This document shows, in pieces, positions 1 through 5,446 of a DNA stretch of 8,869 bases (its first letter is position 1; the number at the start of each line of letters is the position of its first letter). The stretch is from assembly GCA_021780095.1 (NCBI GenBank), contig JAJXZK010000166.1, forward strand, positions 1 through 8,869, in the 5' to 3' direction. The notes under the pieces were generated by a model that saw only the letters and a program-made list of their open reading frames with translations, searched no databases and was not told the origin of the DNA. Both the position numbers and the translations under genes were made by a program. This DNA comes from Acidobacteriota bacterium (GTDB lineage Bacteria > Acidobacteriota > Terriglobia > Terriglobales > Acidobacteriaceae).

Positions 1-180
1 AAACGACATGGAGTATTGGAAGCCGGAGCAGCCGCCGCCCACCACGCCCAGTCGCAATCCCGCAGGAACTGGATCCTGGGTCGCCATAATCTCGCGAACC
101 TTCTTGATCGCTTCCGGAGTCAAGCTGACCGGCGGTGCCTTGACGGCTTCAGTGGTTGGAGTTTGTGTGATCGTTGCCAT
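1..180 (-). CDS. IscA/ErpA-type iron-sulfur cluster carrier, N-terminal part
   Basis: This is a partial gene running off the left edge; only the first 60 codons are visible. The minus-strand ATG at 180 opens a protein whose residues 19-60 match the HesB/IscA/ErpA family: a helix of the form LTPEAIKKVREIM, then LRLGVVGGGCSGFQYSMSF. Cys51 in GGGCSGFQY corresponds to the first of the three conserved cysteines that hold an Fe-S cluster; the C-terminal CGC pair lies outside the window. The family passes assembled clusters to apo-proteins in the cytoplasm, and the GGGCSGFQY wording resembles ErpA more than IscA. An AGGG lies about ten bases upstream of the start, and a promoter-like sequence is present. 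A plus-strand open frame over the same bases is a shadow. Family assignment is confident; the choice between ErpA, IscA and SufA is not possible from this piece. Confidence 0.9.
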   Translation of the reverse strand, partial: MATITQTPTTEAVKAPPVSLTPEAIKKVREIMATQDPVPAGLRLGVVGGGCSGFQYSMSF

Positions 181-212
181 TGTGGATAGCCCTCGCGTTT
201 CTTCTATCTCTT

Positions 213-241
213 ATGATACGGCGGATTGCACCGCAAAACAA
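213..241 (-). promoter_or_regulatory. Predicted sigma70-type promoter of the IscA/ErpA-like gene
   Basis: On the minus strand TTGTTT (241-236) is followed after 17 bases by TATCAT (218-213), five of six matches to the -10 consensus. Transcription would start near 205, leaving a leader of about 25 bases before the ATG at 180. This is a pattern match only. Confidence 0.45.
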
Positions 242-320
242 TCGGAAACTCCGCCTGGCGGCCGGATATCAACCGCTCATGTCACCTATATGTTGATGCC
301 CAACAGATCTGTTCGATGCA

Positions 321-328
321 CAGAATCT
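321..328. repeat. Left target-site duplication of the IS1595-family element
   Basis: CAGAATCT directly abuts the left inverted repeat and is repeated at 2734-2741. The identity extends four bases outward on the left (TGCA at 317-320). On the right copy the matching TGCA belongs to the element terminus, so the minimal duplication is 8 bp. Confidence 0.82.
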
Positions 329-350
329 GGCAATAATATACTTGACAGAC
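329..350 (+). repeat. Left terminal inverted repeat of the IS1595-family element
   Basis: Bases 330-346 read GCAATAATATACTTGAC and are the exact reverse complement of 2716-2732. After one mismatch (347 against 2715) three more bases pair (348-350 with 2712-2714). The outermost base differs, G on the left against T on the right when each end is read inward. Confidence 0.85.
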
Positions 351-408
351 CTCAGGAATTATTCAAAGAGTTGGTTGGTAGTAAGCTGATTATGGCAGTG
401 TTTTTAGT

Positions 409-415
409 AGGAGGG
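409..415 (+). promoter_or_regulatory. Strong Shine-Dalgarno site of the 56-aa passenger ORF
   Basis: AGGAGGG lies four to five bases before the ATG at 420. This near-perfect site is the main argument that the short frame is translated. Confidence 0.6.
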
Positions 416-419
416 CAAA

Positions 420-590
420 ATGGTTCCCGAAAATCCTGAGGAAGCTCTCTTGAAGCCGCCCAAACCACCGACCGCCCCGACGCGCAAAATCCCAGAGACA
501 CAGGATCAGGTGAGCGCCGACTCGAACAAAGTGTGGGCGGGAGTGACGAAAACCTTCCAGGAAAACCCGGACTACGAAGTTCCGTACTAG
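420..590 (+). CDS. 56-aa proline-rich small protein, transposon passenger
   Basis: A short gene directly inside the left end of the IS1595-family element. It starts at ATG 420, behind AGGAGGG, and stops at TAG 588-590. The product is hydrophilic with a proline-rich stretch (residues 13-25, containing KPPKPPTAPTRKIP) and ends in PDYEVPY; it has no membrane helix, cysteine cluster or recognisable fold. It is not a family that I recognise. It converges on the DUF3800 gene, whose stop lies 15 bases away, so both fit inside the element. The strong ribosome site and clean frame favour a real gene, but its small size keeps this uncertain. Confidence 0.55.
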   Translation: MVPENPEEALLKPPKPPTAPTRKIPETQDQVSADSNKVWAGVTKTFQENPDYEVPY

Positions 591-605
591 ACGCCGCTTA
601 TGCTA

Positions 606-1394
606 TTAGATCGGGGATGTCTTTTGTGAATAGGGAGTGGACTCGACATTCCGCATATGGCACTCTGGCCCCATCTGGTCAATAGCAGCGATAGAGAGCG
701 GGCCGCCAGCGTCACGAAGTGCCACCAAGCAGCCCTCCGAGAACCCCATAATCCCGGCGTGGCCCCACAGGTGCAGGAGCGGTTTGCGGATTGGTCTCTT
801 TCCGAGATTAGCGCACGCCTTGTAGGTTTCGCGTGCAGCGAGATCAGCGGCTTGCAAAGCATACATCGATTTGTCTCCGAATGCTATTCCGGCAAGCCGA
901 TTGCGTTCAGAGGGGTTTCGAAACTTGAAGTCGCGCACTGCGTTGTAGCTGCGAAGAGCTTGGGCATCGGTCGAACCGCCTTCGAACCACACTTTTACGC
1001 GCTCCTTCCTTGCACGTGCAATCTTTACCATGCTGAACAATAGGTGACGCGCGGCGAGCTCATAAGGATCGGTATCTGCGGCGGCTGGGAAAATCTTCTG
1101 AAAGAGCGGAATAGGAACTGCTGTGCCGATCACACCGGCTTCCATTCCAGTACGGTTCAGCACGCCTACCAATCGCGCCATCAAGGAATCGCAATCGCTT
1201 TTCTTCCACGTTTTGAACTGGCCGTGCTGGCATTCACACTCTGTAGATCTAAACGGTTTTTTGAGGTCCTTGACCTCTTGACGCCAGAACTCCTCGGTGA
1301 ACGTCAAGGTTAAATCTTCCCCTAATATGCCACCGCACACCGCAAACTGTTGACTTTTTTCGTCACCGCTGTCGTCTAAGTAGACATGAATCAT
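606..1394 (-). CDS. DUF3800 domain protein, transposon passenger
   Basis: A 262-aa protein starting MIHVYLDDSGDEKS, the typical opening of DUF3800 proteins (a YLDESGD-like motif with acidic residues D7, D8 and D11). It ends its core with YALQAADLAARETY (residues 178-191, D184), the QxAD-type motif of the same family; E52/E54 and E138 are further acidic candidates. DUF3800 has been proposed to be RNase H-like, with acidic residues that may bind metal; its biochemical role is unsettled, and a nuclease is an inference. The frame stays open upstream to a TTG at 1475, but that extension lacks family similarity and would run over the divergent gene, so ATG 1394 is preferred although its ribosome site is weak (AAAGG about 12 bases upstream). 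It lies inside the transposon and diverges from the 78-aa gene. Confidence 0.82.
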   Translation of the reverse strand: MIHVYLDDSGDEKSQQFAVCGGILGEDLTLTFTEEFWRQEVKDLKKPFRSTECECQHGQFKTWKKSDCDSLMARLVGVLNRTGMEAGVIGTAVPIPLFQKIFPAAADTDPYELAARHLLFSMVKIARARKERVKVWFEGGSTDAQALRSYNAVRDFKFRNPSERNRLAGIAFGDKSMYALQAADLAARETYKACANLGKRPIRKPLLHLWGHAGIMGFSEGCLVALRDAGGPLSIAAIDQMGPECHMRNVESTPYSQKTSPI

Positions 1395-1453
1395 CGCGTG
1401 AATAAACCTTTCACCCGCGTTGCGGAACCCTCGCTCGGTTCTCAGGAAATCCA

Positions 1454-1690
1454 ATGTTTGACTTGGACACAGCAAAGGTATACCCTCGTTTCCGAGGGGT
1501 AGCTGTGCCGAGTCAACCGACTGCTTCCGCCAAGAATCCGACGGGTGATTTCGACAAATTCAGAGATTTTATGCGTCGGCTTGTAGCCGTTCCGCATTCT
1601 GAAATCAAAGAGCAATTGGAAACTGAAAAGAAGAGGAAACGAACGTCTAAAGTTTCTTCCTCTTCCCGCGTCTCCCGCCCCAAACCTTAG
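1454..1690 (+). CDS. 78-aa basic small protein, divergent partner of the DUF3800 gene
   Basis: It begins at ATG 1454 behind AGGA (1444-1447, spacing 6), a good ribosome site that also supports the short start of the DUF3800 gene. Residues 32-62 (DFDKFRDFMRRLVAVPHSEIKEQLETEKKRKR and just after) look like an amphipathic helical unit with a charged heptad-like tail, followed by a Ser/Arg/Lys-rich C-terminus. This resembles many short uncharacterised proteins with a VPHSEIK-type motif, but I cannot name a function. The gene shares the 60-base divergent region with the DUF3800 gene. Its stop overlaps the transposase stop on the other strand by four bases. A regulatory or antitoxin-like role is only a guess from size, charge and position. 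Confidence 0.65.
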   Translation: MFDLDTAKVYPRFRGVAVPSQPTASAKNPTGDFDKFRDFMRRLVAVPHSEIKEQLETEKKRKRTSKVSSSSRVSRPKP

Positions 1691-2685
1691 GCTTGCGTCC
1701 CTCCCACCTTGCCAGTTACCTCTGCAAAGGTCAACCGCTTTCCTATGATCTGCGACATTGCTAGAGAGAACCTAACCGCGTCTGGCACCTTGTTTCCGAA
1801 CTCATCCTTGCGGTTGTTATATCGGAAAACCTGCTCATCAACATACCGCGATAGGTGGAACGGCTCGACGGCAACATACGTTCCGTTCAGGCCGCGCTTG
1901 AGGCAACTCCAGAAGTTCTCGACCCCGTTGGTATGAACGCGACCATCAACGTACTTCTCTAGATGGCTAACATAAGCGTGAGTGTATTCCTTCGGGATCG
2001 GGCGATATGCCTTGGCTTCATCGGTATAAATCTTGGAACCGTGCTCGACGTGATTCAGAATCTCGGTCTGCAGTACTTGACGGGTGACGGCAGGGATGAT
2101 GGACGCCCGAATCTTACGCTGATTCCGGTCCAGAATTCCCATCACAGCGCTCTTGCCGATCAGCCGAACATCGCCCTGGGTATCAGCAGCATTGCGGAGA
2201 ACTTGAAATTGTTTCCGCTTGCGTTCGTGCATGTTCTTTGATTTTCCGCCTACAAAAGTTTCGTCCGCTTCGATCTCGCTCCCATCACCGCCTAATTTCA
2301 TGAAGGTCGTACTCTTAACGGCCAAACGGATGCGATGCAGCATGAACCATGCGCTTTTTTGGGTAACGCCAAGAGCGCGATGCAGTTCATAACTGCTGAT
2401 TCCGTTCCGGCAATTCACGAGCAGCCACACAGCGGGAAGCCATTTGTCCAGACCGATTGGAGAATCTTCAAAGATGGTGCCGACCTTGAGTGAGAACTTC
2501 TGGCGGGGATGCTTACCATAGCAGCGATATACCTTGGCATTCTCAAGGTAGGTAACTTTCTCGGAGTCACAATAGGGGCACCGCACAATTTCATCCTGCC
2601 AGCGAATGGCAATCATGAACTTGCGGCAATTCTCGGGATCAGAGAAAAACTGAATCGCTTGCTGTAAAGTCTTTGGCGCTTTCAT
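1687..2685 (-). CDS. IS1595-family transposase (zinc ribbon plus DDE/ISXO2-like domain)
   Basis: A 332-aa protein of usual length for the family, so apparently intact. Residues 1-35 form the MKAPKTLQQAIQFFSDPE-type helical start. Residues 36-75 form a zinc ribbon (C36, C39, C55, H59) followed by QKFSLKVGTIFEDSPIGLDKW. Residues 100-123 are the YELHRALGVTQKSAWFMLHRIRL region, a helix-turn-helix-like segment. The catalytic core shows IEADETFVGG (D141), IYTDEAKAY (D222), then VHTNGVENFWSCLKRG (N253/E256 and K263), with the C-terminal HLSRYVDEQVFRYNNR. It cuts and joins the element's ends. The gene lies 48 bases from the right end and reads inward, with a promoter-like sequence partly inside the inverted repeat and no clear Shine-Dalgarno before ATG 2685. 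Its stop overlaps that of the convergent 78-aa gene. Confidence 0.95.
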   Translation of the reverse strand: MKAPKTLQQAIQFFSDPENCRKFMIAIRWQDEIVRCPYCDSEKVTYLENAKVYRCYGKHPRQKFSLKVGTIFEDSPIGLDKWLPAVWLLVNCRNGISSYELHRALGVTQKSAWFMLHRIRLAVKSTTFMKLGGDGSEIEADETFVGGKSKNMHERKRKQFQVLRNAADTQGDVRLIGKSAVMGILDRNQRKIRASIIPAVTRQVLQTEILNHVEHGSKIYTDEAKAYRPIPKEYTHAYVSHLEKYVDGRVHTNGVENFWSCLKRGLNGTYVAVEPFHLSRYVDEQVFRYNNRKDEFGNKVPDAVRFSLAMSQIIGKRLTFAEVTGKVGGTQA

Positions 2686-2691
2686 GATCCA

Positions 2692-2720
2692 TGAATACCA
2701 AGATTAATGTAGTCAGTCAA
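2692..2720 (-). promoter_or_regulatory. Possible transposase promoter, with its -35 in the right inverted repeat
   Basis: On the minus strand TTGACT (2720-2715) within the terminal repeat is followed after 17 bases by TATTCA (2697-2692). The -10 is weak. Transcription would start close to the ATG at 2685, so the message would be almost leaderless, which fits the lack of a ribosome site. Confidence 0.3.
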
Positions 2721-2733
2721 GTATATTATTGCA
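2712..2733 (-). repeat. Right terminal inverted repeat of the IS1595-family element
   Basis: Reverse complement of the left end: 2716-2732 pairs exactly with 330-346, with one mismatch and three further matches inward. It abuts the right copy of the 8-bp target duplication. Confidence 0.85.
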
Positions 2734-2741
2734 CAGAATCT
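2734..2741. repeat. Right target-site duplication of the IS1595-family element
   Basis: CAGAATCT, identical to 321-328. Joining the sequence left of 329 to the sequence right of 2741 restores a single copy, the expected empty site between the Fe-S carrier gene and the 89-aa gene. Confidence 0.82.
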
Positions 2742-2784
2742 TCTACCCATACCCCCAATTTTGGGAGTACGATACAGGCGAAAG

Positions 2785-2826
2785 TGGTGTCGATGCACGG
2801 ACGGCACGTAATTTACGCCGACACCA
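2785..2826. repeat. Inverted repeat in the leader of the 89-aa gene
   Basis: TGGTGTCG (2785-2792) pairs with CGACACCA (2819-2826), an 8-bp perfect arm around a 26-base interior. The interior also holds a short CGTAA/TTACG inverted repeat. It could fold in RNA or mark an operator; nothing shows which. Confidence 0.35.
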
Positions 2827-2866
2827 GAACACTAGAATCGACTACAACCGATCGCGAGGTCATCTT

Positions 2867-3136
2867 ATGAGCTACGTATTGGTTATTTGGACCGTTTGGG
2901 GAGCACTAGGACTCGTCCTTCTGGGTCTCATTTTGTATCGCGCTACCATCACACGTGCGGAAGAAGATCAGCTCTTCCTGGAAGATGCTCCGACGATGCA
3001 GCATCAGGAGCAGGAACTCATCATGAAGCGGGTCAAGCCGGTAGAAACCATGATCCGAATTTTCGGAGGCGCGGAAGGCGTAGTCACGCTGGGAATCCTG
3101 GCCTTCTATTTGATGGATGCTCTGCGCCAGTTTTAG
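2867..3136 (+). CDS. 89-aa protein with two predicted membrane helices
   Basis: Starts at ATG 2867 with GAGG (2856-2859) seven bases upstream. The frame is open further upstream, but only this start has a good ribosome site, and it puts a hydrophobic helix at the N-terminus. Residues 2-24 (SYVLVIWTVWGALGLVLLGL and on) form a first membrane segment. A charged loop with many Glu and Gln (31-64) follows, and a second segment lies at about 68-85. The N-terminal half resembles short inner-membrane proteins that are common in Acidobacteriota, but I cannot name a function. It lies just outside the transposon's right end and is separated by about 190 bases from the next gene. Confidence 0.7.
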   Translation: MSYVLVIWTVWGALGLVLLGLILYRATITRAEEDQLFLEDAPTMQHQEQELIMKRVKPVETMIRIFGGAEGVVTLGILAFYLMDALRQF

Positions 3137-3328
3137 CGCGATTGTTGCACCGTGAAAGCGCCCCAATCCAACCGCTCGAAACCTTCGTCAGGCACAAGCG
3201 GACAGGCTTTCCCGGTGCTAAATCCAGGGCGCGATTTTCATTTGCTTTTCGCCCTTGCACAGCACGCCCATCGCCCCCTTCGGCGAACCATACGACAGAA
3301 CTTTCCAGACAGGATGACACAGCACGCA

Positions 3329-3607
3329 ATGGCTTGGATTGAACGTTTCACGTGCGACGTCTGCGGCAAACAGCAGGCAAGTGTGGAAGAGAAGTGGTGG
3401 ATCGCCACCAACGAGTGCGCGCCTGCACTCGACTCCAGCAGCGGCCGGCCCACGTTGAAGTTGAACCCCTGGGACAACGCTCTGGCCCACAGCGCGGAAA
3501 GCAAGCACCTGTGCGGCGGCGGCTGCGCCCATACCTACCTCGACCGATGGATGGCAGGCTTTCGCGCCGGCACGGAAACCTGCGTTGACGTCACGACCAT
3601 TTCCTAG
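3329..3607 (+). CDS. 92-aa cysteine-rich small protein, probably zinc binding
   Basis: The product begins MAWIERFTCDVCGKQQ, giving a C9-x2-C12 knuckle, and continues to LKLNPWDNALAH and SKHLCGGGCAHTYLDRWM, a second pair C62-x3-C66 with H60 and H68 nearby. Two such pairs about fifty residues apart suggest a zinc ribbon or knuckle. The frame is open upstream to 3152, but that part lacks the character of the rest; an in-frame ATG at 3314 is a second possible start. No strong Shine-Dalgarno decides between them (AGGA at 3311-3314 is distant from 3329). The function is not known to me; similar short CxxCG proteins occur in Acidobacteriota. Intact as far as can be seen. Confidence 0.6.
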   Translation: MAWIERFTCDVCGKQQASVEEKWWIATNECAPALDSSSGRPTLKLNPWDNALAHSAESKHLCGGGCAHTYLDRWMAGFRAGTETCVDVTTIS

Positions 3608-3700
3608 CTCCCATGTTGCCGCCGCCGTGATTCGCCGCCCGCCCGTACATTACGATACAGGCAGACGCAATGCCGTGCCCGCCTCGATGGCGAGCACGCG

Positions 3701-3706
3701 AGAGGA
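3701..3706 (+). promoter_or_regulatory. Shine-Dalgarno site that sets the UbiD-type gene start at TTG
   Basis: AGAGGA lies eight bases before the TTG at 3715. The upstream ATG at 3670 has no such site, and its extra 15 residues are Arg/Pro-rich and unlike the family. Confidence 0.65.
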
Positions 3707-3714
3707 CAATTAGC

Positions 3715-5349
3715 TTGCCATACGACGATCTAAGAGACTGGATTAAGGCCCTCGATAAAGCAAAAGAAATAAAACATATCCAGCAGGAAGTTGATCCAAT
3801 ACTTGAGATTGCGGAGATCGCCGATCGCGTCTCCAAACTCGGCCCTCCCACCCATCCCGCCGGCGGTCCCGCGCTGCTGTTTGAAAACATCAAAGGCTAT
3901 CCCGGCGCCAAAGTTCTCATGAATCAGTTCGGCAGCGACCGCCGCATGAAGCTCGCCCTCGGTGTCGATTCCCTGAATGATGTCGCCGACCGCATCCGAG
4001 AGCTGATGAATCTCCGCTCGCCGGAAGGCTTCCTCGACAAAGTTCGCATGCTTCCCATGCTCGCCGAGATGGGAAAATTCTTCCCCAAGGTTGTTGCCGC
4101 GAAAGACGCACCTTGCAAAGAAGTGATCCTGCGAGAAAACTTCAGCGTCCTCGATTTTCCCATCCTGCAGTGCTGGCCACAGGATGGCGGCCGCTTCATC
4201 ACCCTGCCTTGCGTCATCACCCGCGATCCGCGTAAAGTGGACGCCGCGGGTAATCCGGCAGGGAAGCGCAACGTCGGCATGTACCGCATGCAGGTCTACG
4301 ACGGCCAGACCACCGGCATGCACTGGCAGCGCCAGAAAGTTGCCGCCGAACATTATCGTGAACGCCTCCGCCAATCCGCCGAAGCCAACTCCGGCGCCGC
4401 AGTGAATTCCGCCGCCGCTGCCTCCGCCCGCGTCGCCGTGATGGCCGAAACTGCCGGCGGCGCCACCCTCCCGCCCAACACAACCGTCCGCACCGGCGTC
4501 GATCCACAATCACCCGATCGCCTCCAGGTCGCCGTCGCCATCGGCACCGATCCCGCCACCACATTCTCCGCCATCGTGCCCGCGCCGCCCGAAGTCGAAG
4601 AGTTCATCATCGCCGGCTTTCTCCGTCAAAAACCCGTCGAGCTGGTCCAGTGCGAGACCGTCGATCTGCAGGTCCCCGCCGCCTCTGAAATCGTCCTCGA
4701 AGGCTACGTCCGCCTCGACGAGCTCCGCTCCGAAGGCCCCTTCGGCGATCACACCGGCTTCTACACGCTGCCCGACGACTATCCCGTCTTCCACATCACC
4801 TGCATCACCCATCGCCGCGATCCCATCTACGCCGCCACCCTCGTCGGCAAGCCGCCCATGGAAGATGCCTGGATGGGCAAAGCCGTCGAGCGCATTTTTC
4901 TGCCGCTCATGCAGCTCACCATTCCAGAAATTGTCGAAATCAATCTGCCCGTCGAGGCCGTCTTTCACAACCTCATGATCGTCGCCATCCGCAAAAGCTA
5001 TCCCGGCCAGGCGCGCAAAGTCATGAACGCCATCTGGTCGCTCGGCCAGGCCATGTTCACCAAGTGCGTCATTGTTGTCGATGAAGATTGCGATGTGCAG
5101 GACATGCGCGAAGTCGTCCTGCGCGTCACCAACAACATCGATCCCGAGCGCGACATTCAATTCACCCTCGGCCCCATCGACTCGCTCGATCACGCCTCGC
5201 GCCTGCCCAACTACGGCAGCAAGATGGGCATCGACGCCACCCGAAAATGGGCCGCCGAAGGCTTCACAAGACCCTGGCCAGAAATGCTCCGCATGGACCA
5301 AGCCACCAAATCCAAAGTAGACACCCTCTGGTCCAAGCTCGGGCTGTAA
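3715..5349 (+). CDS. UbiD-family prenylated-FMN decarboxylase
   Basis: A 544-aa cytoplasmic enzyme of the UbiD (3-octaprenyl-4-hydroxybenzoate carboxy-lyase) family, which removes or adds carboxyl groups on aromatic or unsaturated acids using prenylated FMN made by a UbiX partner; no UbiX gene is in the window. With TTG 3715 as residue 1, the motif RNVGMYRMQ holds N186 and R191 (cofactor and catalytic Arg). GMHWQRQKVAAEHYRE follows, then PAASEIVLEG (E325, metal) and SEGPFGDHTGFY with E340 and D345 as the acidic partners. YGSKMGIDATRKW closes the fold. An Ala/Ser-rich stretch at residues 220-269 lengthens it beyond the usual roughly 490-500 aa. A role in ubiquinone/menaquinone or aromatic-acid metabolism cannot be settled here. 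Third codon positions are strongly C/G, which creates long antisense shadows. Confidence 0.93.
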   Translation: MPYDDLRDWIKALDKAKEIKHIQQEVDPILEIAEIADRVSKLGPPTHPAGGPALLFENIKGYPGAKVLMNQFGSDRRMKLALGVDSLNDVADRIRELMNLRSPEGFLDKVRMLPMLAEMGKFFPKVVAAKDAPCKEVILRENFSVLDFPILQCWPQDGGRFITLPCVITRDPRKVDAAGNPAGKRNVGMYRMQVYDGQTTGMHWQRQKVAAEHYRERLRQSAEANSGAAVNSAAAASARVAVMAETAGGATLPPNTTVRTGVDPQSPDRLQVAVAIGTDPATTFSAIVPAPPEVEEFIIAGFLRQKPVELVQCETVDLQVPAASEIVLEGYVRLDELRSEGPFGDHTGFYTLPDDYPVFHITCITHRRDPIYAATLVGKPPMEDAWMGKAVERIFLPLMQLTIPEIVEINLPVEAVFHNLMIVAIRKSYPGQARKVMNAIWSLGQAMFTKCVIVVDEDCDVQDMREVVLRVTNNIDPERDIQFTLGPIDSLDHASRLPNYGSKMGIDATRKWAAEGFTRPWPEMLRMDQATKSKVDTLWSKLGL

Positions 5350-5394
5350 TTCGGAAGTCAATGCTTTCCCAGGCGCGGACTCGATGATTACCCA

Positions 5395-5423
5395 TTAGCA
5401 AGCAACCAGTCACTGAGCATAAT
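5395..5423 (+). promoter_or_regulatory. Predicted promoter of the methyltransferase operon
   Basis: TTAGCA (5395-5400) and CATAAT (5418-5423) are separated by 17 bases, four of six and five of six matches to the sigma70 consensus. A start near 5430 would leave a leader of about 17 bases containing the ribosome site. No UbiD terminator is obvious before it, so read-through is also possible. Confidence 0.45.
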
Positions 5424-5437
5424 CAGCCGAAGTTTCT

Positions 5438-5442
5438 GAGGG
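5438..5442 (+). promoter_or_regulatory. Shine-Dalgarno site that sets the methyltransferase start at GTG
   Basis: GAGGG ends four bases before GTG 5447. The next in-frame ATG (5480) has no ribosome site, so GTG is the more likely start. Confidence 0.55.
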
Positions 5443-5446
5443 ATAA

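Larger units (their letters stand above)
329..2733. mobile_element. IS1595-family transposon with passenger genes, complete with ends and target duplication
   Basis: A 2405-bp element bounded by an imperfect inverted repeat (left 330-350, right 2712-2732; 20 of 21 bases pair) and flanked by an identical 8-bp direct repeat CAGAATCT. It encodes a zinc-ribbon DDE transposase of the IS1595 family at the right end and carries three further genes: a 56-aa ORF, a DUF3800 gene, and a 78-aa basic protein. The family is known to make 8-bp target duplications, and some of its subgroups carry passenger genes, which agrees with what is seen. Spacing is very tight: 15 bases between the first two genes, about 60 bases between the divergent starts, a 4-base overlap of convergent stops, and 48 bases from the transposase start to the end. 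That packing suggests that all four genes belong to the element. Exact ends are set from the 8-bp duplication rule and could shift by a base or two. Confidence 0.87.

Noticed and set aside
8..439. Plus-strand open frame of 143 codons at the left edge
   Set aside because: It is antisense to the IscA/ErpA-type gene, crosses the transposon's left end, and its tail overlaps the better-supported 56-aa ORF in another frame.
1395..1475. N-terminal extension of the DUF3800 protein from TTG 1475
   Set aside because: The family motif begins directly after ATG 1394, the extension has no similarity, and it would overlap the start of the divergent 78-aa gene.
2755..2766. CCCAATTTTGGG as a terminator hairpin
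   Set aside because: A 5-bp stem with a 2-base loop cannot form well and has no U-tract.
3152..3328. Upstream extension of the cysteine-rich protein
   Set aside because: Low-complexity, basic translation unlike the conserved part, with no ribosome site at 3152.
3218..3893. Minus-strand open frames between 3218 and 3893
   Set aside because: They are antisense to the cysteine-rich and UbiD-type genes and have no recognisable domain or good start.
3730..5361. Long minus-strand open frames (259 and 283 codons) opposite the UbiD-type gene
   Set aside because: They mirror the strong C/G third-position bias of the real gene, are Gly/Asp/Ala-rich and show no family motifs.
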